A DNA stretch of 64,000 bases from a candidate division KSB3 bacterium (GTDB taxonomy: Bacteria; Moduliflexota; Moduliflexia; Moduliflexales; Moduliflexaceae): assembly GCA_002748425.1 (NCBI GenBank), contig PDSJ01000015.1, positions 1 to 64,000 of the forward strand, given 5' to 3'. The notes beneath the pieces are model-generated. The model saw nothing but the letters and a program-made list of their open reading frames with translations. It did no database searches and was not told the DNA's origin. Positions 16,839 to 24,804 of this stretch are shown piece after piece; within the stretch, counting starts at the first letter, position 1, and every line of letters begins with the position of its first letter. Both the position numbers and the translations under genes were made by a program.

Positions 16839-17546
16839 TTATTCTGGTGAAAAGATGTTGAGAATTCGTTCTGGAGTCATGGTCTCCTCAGGGTTCCCTG
16901 AAAATAACAGCCGCTGGTTGATACAGCAGACCATGTCGGCCATGCGTTTGACCTGCTGAAGGTCGTGGTGAATCCACAGAATTGTCACGCCGTTGCTTCG
17001 AAGATCATACAGAATCTGTTCGAAAATCTCGGCGCCAGCTTCGTCCAGGCCGGCTGACGGTTCATCCAGAATGAGCAGCGACGGCTGCGGAATCAGGGCT
17101 TGAGCAAAAAGTACACGCTGACGTTCCCCGCCTGAGAGTTGACCTAATTGCCGAGTGTGCTTCCCGGTCATTTTCACGAGTTCAAGTGCTTGACGTACGG
17201 TCTTTTGATGGGTTTTTTTCAGTCCGAAAAAGGCCGGACGAGCCTGGCAGATCATCGCCATAAAATCATCTACTGTAATCGGCAGAGTCCGGTCGAAATC
17301 CAGCATTTGAGGGACATAGCCGATCGTCTGATCTCCGGGCCATTCAATGCTAATCGTCCCGCTGTGAGGCATTTGCCCCAGCAATGACCGCAAGAGCGAG
17401 GTTTTTCCGCCACCGTTCGGACCAATGATACAGTGAATGCTGCCAGGAGCGACTGCAAAGGACACCTTCTCCAAAATGGTCGTGTTGCCCAGCCGCAGTC
17501 CGACCTCGTCAAATTTAATTGAGGGACCTTGTGTATTATGTGTCAT
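16839..17546 (-). CDS. Zn/Mn/Fe ABC transporter ATP-binding protein
   Basis: 235 residues with a complete ABC ATPase set: Walker A GPNGGGKTS, Q-loop GYVPQ, signature LSGGERQR, Walker B SLLILDEPSAGLD and switch HH (WIHHDLQQV). It follows the ZnuC/MntA pattern. The ATG overlaps the stop of the binding-protein gene by ATGA, and the permease gene begins four bases after its stop, so the three are one translationally coupled importer operon. Confidence 0.95.
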   Translation of the reverse strand: MTHNTQGPSIKFDEVGLRLGNTTILEKVSFAVAPGSIHCIIGPNGGGKTSLLRSLLGQMPHSGTISIEWPGDQTIGYVPQMLDFDRTLPITVDDFMAMICQARPAFFGLKKTHQKTVRQALELVKMTGKHTRQLGQLSGGERQRVLFAQALIPQPSLLILDEPSAGLDEAGAEIFEQILYDLRSNGVTILWIHHDLQQVKRMADMVCCINQRLLFSGNPEETMTPERILNIFSPE

Positions 17547-18463
17547 TGCTGATTTTTTTCTGTCTGCACTTCGAGCAACGCTGTGATGACGGTCTCGATA
17601 TTATGCTGCATCAGATTTTCAAAGGTCTCTTTTGTGTATGGCCCAATAGTGATATGTGAGAGAGAATAGAGCTTAACGCCGGTCGCCTCCTGGATGGTAC
17701 CGACATATTTATCAGGGAAGTCCATTTCGGAAAAAATCACATCCACATTAAGGGATGCAATCGTCTCGATCGTTTCTTTTAACTGACTGGCCGTCGGTTT
17801 CAAGCCGTGCCGCGGTTCGATGACAGCCTCAACGCGTAGGCCAAATTCCTGCATCAGATAGCTGTAAGCGCCGTGAACTGTGGCGCAGCGAAAATCCGTA
17901 AGCGGTACATCAGACAGTTGTTGCATGTATTTAGCTTTCATCCTGCGTAACCTGCTGGTGAACGTTCGCGTATTGCGTTGATAAGCTTTGGCGTTTACAG
18001 GATCAAGCTTCATCAGAGCCTTACTGATCGTATAGATCTGTTGAATCGAGGTGGAGATCGAAATAAAGGTATGGGGATTCACAATTCGGTCGCTCCCCTG
18101 TGTGCCAGCGATTGGCAGCAGAGCCACACCTTCGTTGGCGTAAATCAAGGGAATCTTACCTTTCATCTGTGCTGCTTCCAGAATTTCGAACGCAAATTCG
18201 TCGTGTCCGATGCCGTTGACTACCATGGCGTCGAGCGTCATAATCCCCTTGATATCTTCAGGCTGCGGATGGTAGCCGTGGGAATTGGCTCCTGCCGGGA
18301 TCACCGGAACCACCTCAGCTAAATCTTCAACGATATTTGCGACAAAACTATAGTAGGGATGCAGCGTGACGCCGATTCGTAATTTTTTGGCCTGTGCTGC
18401 TGCGGATGAAAGCATGAGACAAACAACAATTAGTACAAAAATTTTAATATTTTTCATAAACAC
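17543..18463 (-). CDS. Metal ABC transporter substrate-binding protein (ZnuA/TroA family)
   Basis: 306 residues. A signal peptide (KIFVLIVVCLMLSSAAAQA) is followed by RIGVTLHPYYSFVANIVEDL, SHGYHPQPEDIKGI (metal-ligand His region), GIGHDEF, NPHTFISIS (second His), VHGAYSYLMQEFG (third His) and FSEMDFPDKYVGTI (acidic ligand region). No long His-rich loop is present, which slightly favours Mn or Fe over Zn, but this is weak. The frame begins at a GTG with AAGGG nine bases upstream; the ATG two codons on is the alternative. First gene of the three-gene importer. Confidence 0.92.
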   Translation of the reverse strand: MFMKNIKIFVLIVVCLMLSSAAAQAKKLRIGVTLHPYYSFVANIVEDLAEVVPVIPAGANSHGYHPQPEDIKGIMTLDAMVVNGIGHDEFAFEILEAAQMKGKIPLIYANEGVALLPIAGTQGSDRIVNPHTFISISTSIQQIYTISKALMKLDPVNAKAYQRNTRTFTSRLRRMKAKYMQQLSDVPLTDFRCATVHGAYSYLMQEFGLRVEAVIEPRHGLKPTASQLKETIETIASLNVDVIFSEMDFPDKYVGTIQEATGVKLYSLSHITIGPYTKETFENLMQHNIETVITALLEVQTEKNQQ

Positions 18464-18529
18464 TGATCTCAGCCCTTGTTATGTGTATTTTTTTAAGAGA
18501 GTTATGACGTGTGAATCAAGTTGTGACGC

Positions 18530-19183
18530 CTATCGAATCGCTTCGCCTTTCAGACGACGAACCTCTTCCTCGCCTTTATACGCGATGACTTCTTTCCAGC
18601 CTTTAGCGATCAGGCCTTCTTCGTTCAGCTCGTTCGGGAGGACCGGGTCACGGCCGGCAGCATACCAGATCGTACTATGTTCTTCTTCGTGTCCATCAGC
18701 AGGCAGGCTATTTTCATCGTGTGCGGCCGCTTTTTCGTCATGGTGATGTGAAAGCAGCAACAGAAACGACGCCGAAACGTCCGGTTCGGCGCTTATACCG
18801 AGATAAGCGGCTGTGTGCAGGGTTGCTTGGTCGTCATGCTTGACCGACCATGCTAATTTACCGCGCCGTTCCCAGCCGGCATCTTTAAGAAATGGGGCAA
18901 GATAGATCTCCTCCAGTTCATCGATCTGTGGCCAGATATTCTCAAGATCGTGGATAGCGTCGATTTCAATAGCAGCAGCATACAGGTCACTAAAAATTCC
19001 TTTTTCAGCATCGTTCAGGTCGGAAAAAGCGCTGAGCTGATATGATTCCAGTTGAGCGGTCTCTTCCGAACGGCTGCGATGTATGACCATCAGGCTGAAG
19101 CCTAAAGCAACGAAGAGTATTGTCAGCAAAACATAGAACGTCTCCTGCCGCGTTCCGGACGGTTTGACTATTTCTGTAAACAT
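18530..19183 (-). CDS. Membrane-anchored protein, DUF6162-like, next to metal importer
   Basis: 217 residues with one N-terminal membrane helix (ETFYVLLTILFVALGFSLMV) and a periplasmic domain. Visible features are a helical YQLSAFSDLNDAEKGIFSDL segment, EEIYLAPFLKDAGWERRGKL, an aromatic-hydrophobic SFLLLLS strand, and a His/Glu-rich loop (HHHDEKAAAHDENS, GHEEEHSTIWYA) likely to bind metal. The layout recalls DUF6162 proteins, which I remember as neighbours of metal ABC importers; this name is tentative. GAGGAG before the ATG. It lies just upstream of the binding-protein gene on the same strand. Confidence 0.7.
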   Translation of the reverse strand: MFTEIVKPSGTRQETFYVLLTILFVALGFSLMVIHRSRSEETAQLESYQLSAFSDLNDAEKGIFSDLYAAAIEIDAIHDLENIWPQIDELEEIYLAPFLKDAGWERRGKLAWSVKHDDQATLHTAAYLGISAEPDVSASFLLLLSHHHDEKAAAHDENSLPADGHEEEHSTIWYAAGRDPVLPNELNEEGLIAKGWKEVIAYKGEEEVRRLKGEAIR

Positions 19184-19284
19184 AACGAACAGCTCCTCAC
19201 GTTATGATCAATTTGTTTGCCAAACGATGGCTGAATACAAAACACCATTGTCGCCGATCCTCTCTGCGTTCTTACGAGCTTAGT

Positions 19285-19324
19285 ACAAAACGAGGTAAGA
19301 GCCTCTTCGGAAGGCTCTTACCTC
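19285..19324 (-). terminator. Strong intrinsic terminator after the NikK-like gene
   Basis: GAGGTAAGAGCCT (19292-19304) pairs perfectly with AGGCTCTTACCTC (19312-19324), a 13-bp stem with a short loop containing TTCG. On the minus strand the stem is followed by GTTTTGT. It lies 23 bases after the stop of the NikK-like gene and separates it from the DUF6162-like gene. Confidence 0.85.
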
Positions 19325-19346
19325 ACATTGTTTCAAGACAAGACGT

Positions 19347-20183
19347 TTAGTCTATATCCACAGCCTGGATCCAGATCACGGCATCCAGAGAAAGTGCTTT
19401 CCCATCGTATTGCAAGTCGCCGCCAGCGCCGAGAGCACAAAAACCCCACCATCCGGCTTTCGGAATACCAAAGCTGAACTCACCGTCCTTATTGGCTTTA
19501 ATACCCATGGTGACCATATTGTCATTCGGTGCCTCAACTTTCGCGGCCTTGACAAAACTATTACCGTCGATGTCGTGGTTCATATATTCCACTTCGATTT
19601 CTGCAAAAGGCACAGGCACCATTTTGTCGCCTTCTTTGCGCATAACTACGCCGCGAAATACGTTTCCGGTCCACAATGCATAGGGCTTGTCAAGAGGCAC
19701 AATTTCCACAGGAAGGCCAAGTTCGGCATCCCAGTCCGTGGGGGCTCCGCCTTTGTTGACAATCACTTTCGTGATCTGCTGAATGTAGCTTTCTTCCGAT
19801 TCCTCGTAGTACGGACCCGGGTCAAGGCAGAAGATGAAGTCTCCCATGCCTTTGAGACGATAGCTGGTTTCATAGCCTTGGCCTTCGTTGGTCAGACTTT
19901 TGAAGGTAATCGGTTTGAGGCTCTCCAGCAAATCAGTTGTTGTCCCTTTGTTCGTCACTGAGAACATCGTGGGAGCGTGTATCTCTCCACTGGCGTCCAT
20001 CCCCATATTCATTGTATGACCGGCTTCAAAAGGATGCGTAAAGACCAGGGTTAATGGAATCTTGCTGGCATCTCCTTCACCCAGAGCGGCTTTTGGGGTA
20101 TAGATCATCTGAAAGTGCGCGAATGCTGCCGGCGCAGATACTACCATCGCCATAAGAACGAGACTTGTAACTAACTTTTTCAT
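19347..20183 (-). CDS. DUF4198 periplasmic metal (Ni/Co-type) uptake protein, NikK-like
   Basis: 278 residues. The signal peptide ends Ala-Phe-Ala, which would leave His23 as the mature N-terminus (HFQMIYTPKAAL). A beta-rich body follows with VFTHPFEAGHTMNMG, FKSLTNEGQGYETSYRL, FCLDPGPYYEESEESYIQQ, a PVPFAEIEVEYMNHDIDG strand pair, and the C-terminal WWGFCALGAGG block. These are hallmarks of the DUF4198/NikK family linked to nickel or cobalt uptake. AAGGAG eight bases before the ATG at 20181-20183 decides the start over a GTG three codons earlier. It has its own terminator and a long structured leader, so it is probably expressed alone. Nickel versus another metal is open. Confidence 0.82.
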   Translation of the reverse strand: MKKLVTSLVLMAMVVSAPAAFAHFQMIYTPKAALGEGDASKIPLTLVFTHPFEAGHTMNMGMDASGEIHAPTMFSVTNKGTTTDLLESLKPITFKSLTNEGQGYETSYRLKGMGDFIFCLDPGPYYEESEESYIQQITKVIVNKGGAPTDWDAELGLPVEIVPLDKPYALWTGNVFRGVVMRKEGDKMVPVPFAEIEVEYMNHDIDGNSFVKAAKVEAPNDNMVTMGIKANKDGEFSFGIPKAGWWGFCALGAGGDLQYDGKALSLDAVIWIQAVDID

Positions 20184-20225
20184 GGAATACACTCCTTATT
20201 CTTGTGATAACAATCTCGGTGTTGA

Positions 20226-20294
20226 CAGAACGCGTTCTGCGCCGCATCTCCCCGAATACCCTGGCAGGTGATTCTTCCATAAGAGTATGCGGCG
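20226..20294 (-). promoter_or_regulatory. Structured leader of the NikK-like gene
   Basis: Two elements lie in the 5' leader. A perfect 14-bp palindrome, CAGAACGCGTTCTG, spans 20226-20239. Next to it, CGCCGCAT (20240-20247) pairs perfectly with ATGCGGCG (20287-20294) around a 39-base interior that contains CCTGCCAGG. The pair could be an operator next to an RNA switch or attenuator. It does not match the cobalamin or NiCo riboswitch consensus I know. Confidence 0.45.
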
Positions 20295-20354
20295 TAAAGA
20301 ACGTTGTGATGTTTTACAAAAGTCTTCTTGTCTGGTAAAAATGATTACATTTTT

Positions 20355-20387
20355 CTTATAAAACCACCTCCTTTTCAGAATGAGGTG
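20355..20387 (-). terminator. Intrinsic terminator of the AHKP membrane-protein gene
   Basis: On the minus strand CACCTC pairs with GAGGTG (20365-20370 and 20382-20387) and is followed by GTTTTAT. A second, U-free hairpin with GCTGCG/CGCAGC arms spans 20397-20420, just after the stop codon at 20436. Confidence 0.6.
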
Positions 20388-20435
20388 AAATGAACAGCTG
20401 CGCATCTTGGGATACGCAGCCAGACTTTTTATTTC

Positions 20436-21137
20436 TTACGATCGTGATGATCGTGTTTTCGCAACATCTTTTCCAAGTGAATAGCCTAACAGGAACATCA
20501 CCGCGCCCAGAATGACCAGGGCGGCCAGGGCAAAGACCATCTGAGACGTCATCATCATATTCAACGATCTTTCCACACCCGGACTCATTGCCGATGGCGA
20601 AGCGGCCATCATTGGCATCGCCTGCTGTACCGGCGCAACAGCCTGCGGCGCAAGCTGAGCAACGGGCGCTGCAGGAACAGCTGCGGCTGCTGCAGGAGCA
20701 GGGGCAGCGGCGGCTGCGGGAGCGGTCGTGGCTTGTGCTGCTGTCGCAGTCGTGTCCTCTCCTGTTGCCGGAGCGGCTTCAGCGGGTTCTTCGGCAGGTG
20801 CTGCCGCTTCTGCGGCTCCTTCGGCAAAAGGACCGTCCTGGATCACGACATGTCCCGGACCGGCGTCAAAGCTGACAGTGTATGGAACACTGGGCATCGG
20901 GAGCTCTTCAATATAGCCTTCTGCAGGAATTTTTGTCTCCGAGAGAACATCTCCGCTGTCTTTGGCTTTTAAAATAATTGTATGGCCGGCGCCAGAGGAC
21001 CCGTCTGAAAATCCGGTTTCGACATAAATCGTCCCGTCTCCATTATCTTCAACGGAGAGCAGTGGCTTATGCGCCAAGGCGGCGATTGGAAGACAGAATA
21101 CGGCAAAGACAAGTACAACACACAGTTTTGTTTTCAT
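20436..21137 (-). CDS. AHKP-domain protein with Ala/Pro linker and C-terminal membrane anchor
   Basis: 233 residues. The signal peptide ends Ala-Leu-Ala, leaving His23 first. Residues 23-105 form the shared beta domain (HKPLLSVEDNGDGTIYVETG ... SFDAGPGHVV, with His96). Residues about 108-185 are a low-complexity Ala/Pro/Thr/Glu linker. A membrane helix (MVFALAALVILGAVMFLLGY) and a basic tail (KDVAKTRSSRS) end it. The arrangement tethers the metal-candidate domain to the outer face of the inner membrane by a flexible arm. AAAAGGAG before the ATG. It follows feoB by 87 bases on the same strand, so it may deliver or sense iron for FeoB (inference). Confidence 0.8.
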   Translation of the reverse strand: MKTKLCVVLVFAVFCLPIAALAHKPLLSVEDNGDGTIYVETGFSDGSSGAGHTIILKAKDSGDVLSETKIPAEGYIEELPMPSVPYTVSFDAGPGHVVIQDGPFAEGAAEAAAPAEEPAEAAPATGEDTTATAAQATTAPAAAAAPAPAAAAAVPAAPVAQLAPQAVAPVQQAMPMMAASPSAMSPGVERSLNMMMTSQMVFALAALVILGAVMFLLGYSLGKDVAKTRSSRS

Positions 21138-21178
21138 CGGTTTTCTCCTTTTACGTCACAGTAATTACACAGAGCCTG

Positions 21179-21218
21179 AGCAGAGAATCGAATATCCACT
21201 CTCCACACACTCTCTGCT
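21179..21218 (-). terminator. 8-bp inverted repeat after feoB
   Basis: AGCAGAGA (21179-21186) pairs with TCTCTGCT (21211-21218), six bases after the feoB stop. The only T-run (GTTTTTTA) is on the plus side. It probably trims or partially terminates the feoB transcript. Confidence 0.45.
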
Positions 21219-21223
21219 GTTTT

Positions 21224-23650
21224 TTATCCAAAATGCATTCCAAATTGAAAGATGCATACGGCGATGATATATCCGATCACAATCGGATATATTGATGTAA
21301 ACAGTACCCAACGGGAGTTGGTTTCGGTTTTTACCATAATGAGCGTCGCGATACAGGGCGGGAACATCGCCACAAACGCCAGAATCGCCAAGGCATGCCA
21401 GATCGTCAGCCCTGTTTCTGTCACGGCAATGGCCTCGCGAAGTGTTTCCAGTGCTCCGCTGTCATTCTCTTCCAGACTGTATAAGGTCCCCAGAGTTCCC
21501 ACAAGACTTTCTTTGGCAGCGAAAGAGCTGATGATGGCAATATTCAGACGCCAGCGAAAGCCTGCGTATTGACTGATCGGCTGTAAGGCCCGGCCGAGCT
21601 GTCCGGCATAACTCGTATTGACCTGCGCTTTTTTACGCTCCAGTTTGAGGGATCTTGCATTTCTCAAATATTTTTTCATGGCAGAAGCCGCTTTTTTGGC
21701 CTGTGAATCCTTACTCCCATCCAGTGCCTTTCCTGCATTAGCCACCAGGAAAAAATCGAGCTTCTCAGCGGCGAATTTTTCTTCGACCTGGGCGAGCGCA
21801 GCCTCATCATCACCGGCGTCCTGTTTTGCCCGTTTGAAACGCTGTTCGAAACGTTCGTAGGCGTAGTCAGTATCACCCTGCCACAGGAAGTTGTACGGAT
21901 TCGACTGTCCGGCCTTGTCCATGGCTGCGATTCTCTCTTCCTGAAGTTGACGGTCAAAGTCGATTTCGCGCTGCATGCCGATGCCCGGAAAGGTCACGCA
22001 GAACCAGACCACAATTTGTACAGCGGCAATGACAGTAATGACTTTTTTAAGAAAGAGCCATACCCGTTCGACCATCCTGCGAACGACCCCTCCAACTGTT
22101 GGAAGATGATATGCCGGCAGCTCCATCACGAATGGCGCAGTCTCTCCTCTCACCAGAAAACGGCTGAATATTTTCGCCAGCAGCAGGGCCACGATAAAAC
22201 TGAAGAGTGAGAGACCGAACAAGGCAAGAGAGGCATGTTGCGGTGCAAAGAAAATGCCGACAATTAAGATGAAAAATGGAATTTTTGCCAGACAGTTCAT
22301 CAACGGCATGATGAGAATCGTGACCAGGCGTGCTTTCTGATCCTTCATCGCCCGAGTCGCGATGACACCGGGAACCGCACAGCCCCCTACAATCACGCCG
22401 CCTAAAATCATTGGGAGGGTCGATTGGCCATGCAGACCAAAGCCCCGCAGCACACGATCCATAATAAACGCGACACGCGCCATATACCCGGTGTCTTCGA
22501 GAATCGCAATCAGGGCGAAGAGGACCGTAAAAATCGGGACATAATACAAAATCGCGACGACGCCTCCAACCACACCGTCGGCCAGCAGGGACTGTACGAG
22601 TCCGCTGCGTAACACATCTCCGGTATAAAACGCGTTTGATGCATACACTTTTAATTGTCCGATATACGGGAAACACCAATCAGCCAATTTTGTGCCGTAG
22701 ATCATTGTTAGCTGATAAAATACCAGCAGCACTGCCGCCAGGATAAACGGAGCCGCCACCCGATGCAGGACAACCGCATCAATCTTATCAGTAAGCGTTC
22801 GGATTTTCTCTTTCGGACGCTTGACAGCGTCGGCAATAATTTTGGACGCTGCAAGATAGCGGCGAGTCGCAATGATTTTCTCTGGAGATTTCTTTTTGAG
22901 CTCCTGAAAGTTTTGACGAATTGTATCAGCCTTCTCCGCCAGCGCCACTCCTCCGTCGCGAGAATAATGTTGTACGATGCGGCGGGCTTCAGAATCACTT
23001 TCCATGAGCTTTACCGCTAGCCAGCGAGCGTTAAAATTTTCCATCAGATGCTCATGAGTGCTCAGCTCTTCCCCCAGATCTTTCAACGTCGGCTCCAGGA
23101 TTTCTCCATAATCGAGCTGCCAGTGATTCAGTGTATGGCCGGCCGAGCTGCACATCTCATCTATGGCCTTCTTCAATGTATCGCGGCCAATCCCCTTGGC
23201 GCCGATCGTTGTGACGACCGGAACCCCAAGACGTTTTTCGAGCGTGGAGAGATCGAACGTGAAGCCCCGCCGTTTGGCGACATCCATCATATTCAGGCAA
23301 AGAATCATGGGAATGCTCATCTCCCGAACCTGAAATGCCAGATAGAGACTCCGTTCGAGGTTGGCAGCATCAACCACCACGACCACGACTTCTGGTTTTT
23401 CCAGAAGAATAAAATCCCGGGAAACGCGTTCTTCCTGGGTGTAGGAGGTCAGACTGTACGTGCCGGGTAAGTCGACAATATCAACATGATGTGCTCCGTA
23501 ACGATAACTGCCCTGCTTTTTTTCAACGGTGACGCCGGGGAAATTTGCCACATGCTGGCGTGCTCCAGTCAACATGTTGAAAATGGTCGATTTTCCACAG
23601 TTCGGCTGTCCTGCCAGAGCAACAAGAATACGCTTATGATCATGTGTCAT
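21224..23650 (-). CDS. feoB: Ferrous iron transporter FeoB
   Basis: 808 residues. The cytoplasmic G domain has G1 GQPNCGKST, switch ANFPGVTVEKKQGSY, G3 DLPGTYSL and G4 LNMMD. A GDI-like helical region leads to the membrane part with two Gate motifs: LEDTGYMARVAFIMD, HGQSTLPMILGG and GGCAVPGVIATRA in the first, and FAAKESLVGTLGTLY in the second. Between them, around residues 570-700, sits a charged insertion (ERFEQRFKRAKQDAGDDE, AASAMKKYLRNARSLKLERK) longer than in E. coli FeoB. Drives Fe(II) uptake under anoxic conditions. The ATG overlaps the upstream feoA stop (ATGA), and a Cys-rich FeoB partner, two FeoA proteins and a DtxR gene precede it. Confidence 0.97.
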   Translation of the reverse strand: MTHDHKRILVALAGQPNCGKSTIFNMLTGARQHVANFPGVTVEKKQGSYRYGAHHVDIVDLPGTYSLTSYTQEERVSRDFILLEKPEVVVVVVDAANLERSLYLAFQVREMSIPMILCLNMMDVAKRRGFTFDLSTLEKRLGVPVVTTIGAKGIGRDTLKKAIDEMCSSAGHTLNHWQLDYGEILEPTLKDLGEELSTHEHLMENFNARWLAVKLMESDSEARRIVQHYSRDGGVALAEKADTIRQNFQELKKKSPEKIIATRRYLAASKIIADAVKRPKEKIRTLTDKIDAVVLHRVAAPFILAAVLLVFYQLTMIYGTKLADWCFPYIGQLKVYASNAFYTGDVLRSGLVQSLLADGVVGGVVAILYYVPIFTVLFALIAILEDTGYMARVAFIMDRVLRGFGLHGQSTLPMILGGVIVGGCAVPGVIATRAMKDQKARLVTILIMPLMNCLAKIPFFILIVGIFFAPQHASLALFGLSLFSFIVALLLAKIFSRFLVRGETAPFVMELPAYHLPTVGGVVRRMVERVWLFLKKVITVIAAVQIVVWFCVTFPGIGMQREIDFDRQLQEERIAAMDKAGQSNPYNFLWQGDTDYAYERFEQRFKRAKQDAGDDEAALAQVEEKFAAEKLDFFLVANAGKALDGSKDSQAKKAASAMKKYLRNARSLKLERKKAQVNTSYAGQLGRALQPISQYAGFRWRLNIAIISSFAAKESLVGTLGTLYSLEENDSGALETLREAIAVTETGLTIWHALAILAFVAMFPPCIATLIMVKTETNSRWVLFTSIYPIVIGYIIAVCIFQFGMHFG

Positions 23651-23871
23651 AACGCTTCCACCTCCACACCGCTTGCTTCGTGACGCCGCAAGGCAATCAG
23701 ATATCCCCGAATCTCAACATCAAGAGGGTCCATTAACGGCGCATTTCGGATCACCTTTACAGGGGTTCCTTCAATGAAGCCCATATCCAGTAGCCGTTGC
23801 AATTCTGCGCCGTCTAATGTTACATCGCGAATCACACATTCTTGATTTGGTTGCATCATATCTAATGTCAT
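23647..23871 (-). CDS. feoA: FeoA protein (first copy)
   Basis: 74 residues, one SH3-like FeoA domain: NQECVIRDVTLDGAELQRLL, MGFIEGTPVKVIRNAPLMDP and VEIRGYLIALRRHEA. This is the classical single-domain FeoA that binds FeoB. The stop overlaps the feoB ATG by ATGA. The ribosome site is weak (AGG only). A 64-base gap separates it from the second FeoA gene. Confidence 0.93.
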   Translation of the reverse strand: MTLDMMQPNQECVIRDVTLDGAELQRLLDMGFIEGTPVKVIRNAPLMDPLDVEIRGYLIALRRHEASGVEVEAL

Positions 23872-23935
23872 TACAGATACCTATAGTGTTTAGTTTATCA
23901 TAAAATTCCAGACAGAAAGATACCCTGAACTCCTG

Positions 23936-24187
23936 TTATGTCTCAATGGCTATCAGGATATTATCGAGCAAATCATGTCCAATCGCAAGCCGAGCATCGC
24001 CAACTGCAACTAAAGCGGGATTTGCTCGATCTCCAGCATGGATCACTTCAAGATTACATCCGACGTGGATACCCATGCTCTCAATTCTGGCACAACTCTC
24101 ATGCTCGCCTGTCAGGGCAATCACTCGACCTTTTTGTCTCACCTTCAAGTCTTGCAGCGTACAAAATTGTCCTGTATCCATTTCCAT
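23936..24187 (-). CDS. feoA: FeoA protein (second copy)
   Basis: 83 residues, one FeoA domain: FCTLQDLKVRQKGRVIALTG, MGIHVGCNLEVIHAGD and VAVGDARLAIGHDLLDNIL. Adjacent to the first copy in the feo operon. Two feoA genes before feoB are known in anaerobes. The start could also be the Met two codons on; neither has a strong ribosome site. A direct repeat, AGACTGTGCAG at 24195-24205 and 24217-24227, lies just upstream. Confidence 0.9.
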   Translation of the reverse strand: MEMDTGQFCTLQDLKVRQKGRVIALTGEHESCARIESMGIHVGCNLEVIHAGDRANPALVAVGDARLAIGHDLLDNILIAIET

Positions 24188-24194
24188 AATTTAA

Positions 24195-24227
24195 AGACTG
24201 TGCAGTGAAATCCTGCAGACTGTGCAG
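24195..24227. repeat. Direct repeat AGACTGTGCAG x2 upstream of second feoA
   Basis: Exact 11-base copies at 24195-24205 and 24217-24227, spaced 22 bases apart (two helical turns). The spacing would suit a dimeric regulator, but no known box is recognised. Confidence 0.4.
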
Positions 24228-24335
24228 ACATTCAAACCTTAGTTTCCGGATGCCTGATGTCCCTTGCAGAAAGATGCTCGATAGTTTCTTATAATGTTAT
24301 TATTATGTATGGCAAAGGAGTAGAACGATGACGTC

Positions 24336-24509
24336 TTATTCTTGCCCAGGTTGCGCTGGGGAATGGGGATTGGAACAACCCTTGTCTCCACAGGAACCAG
24401 GACATCCTGAGCACCCGTGTTCTTTTTTGATAATCGCCTTATACCATGGGCGGACAACCAAAACTAACGCAACGAAAAAAATCACTGCAAGCAAAATACC
24501 TTCCTTCAT
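24336..24509 (-). CDS. FeoB-associated Cys-rich membrane protein
   Basis: 57 residues. One N-terminal membrane helix (KEGILLAVIFFVALVLVV) is followed by RPWYKAIIKKEHGCSGCPGSC and GDKGC, a Cys-rich tail with CxxCPxxC spacing. This is the small FeoB-associated family, probably placing a metal-binding thiol cluster at the membrane next to FeoB. The frame extends 33 codons upstream of the Met at 24507-24509, but the short form matches the family. It is the first gene of the feo operon, directly downstream of the promoter with the DtxR box. Confidence 0.85.
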   Translation of the reverse strand: MKEGILLAVIFFVALVLVVRPWYKAIIKKEHGCSGCPGSCGDKGCSNPHSPAQPGQE

Positions 24510-24640
24510 GATTTTAATTTTGCTCCATAAAGCGTGAATATGTAACGTCGTTATCTTTAATTCTTGCAGGACTGACTGATAGTGTCTACCTGTTCTGGGG
24601 ATGAACAAATTGTCAAGTTATTTTTTGAATTTGCTGAATA

Positions 24641-24670
24641 TTTTTAGGTGAGACTAAATCAGATTTTCAA
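24641..24670 (-). promoter_or_regulatory. feo promoter with embedded DtxR-type box
   Basis: Read on the minus strand: -35 TTGAAA (24665-24670), 18-base spacer, -10 TAAAAA (24641-24646). The spacer and -10 contain TTAGTCTCACCTAA (24644-24657), the TTAG-N6-CTAA element; on the plus strand it reads TTAGGTGAGACTAA, close to the DtxR consensus. Same layout as the box at 5211-5224. It predicts iron-dependent repression of feo. Confidence 0.6.
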
Positions 24671-24804
24671 AGAAAGGAAGTTACCGGGCAGAATTTCACT
24701 CGCTGTCTAACGTTGACTACATAAAAATGACCCTCCGTCGCTGTAAACGATCGCGCTGTCCATATTTGCGCAGGCAGAGAGGAGCGCCGTGCTTGACACT
24801 GAAC

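Noticed and set aside
20193..20435. Cobalamin or NiCo riboswitch before the NikK-like gene
   Set aside because: The leader is structured, but I could not find the conserved box sequences of either class.
20588..20875. Gln/Leu-rich plus-strand ORF
   Set aside because: An artefact of the Ala/Pro-rich linker of the AHKP membrane protein read on the other strand.
22047..22679. 210-residue minus-strand ORF
   Set aside because: A frame-shifted shadow inside feoB, rich in Arg/Cys as out-of-frame sequence usually is.
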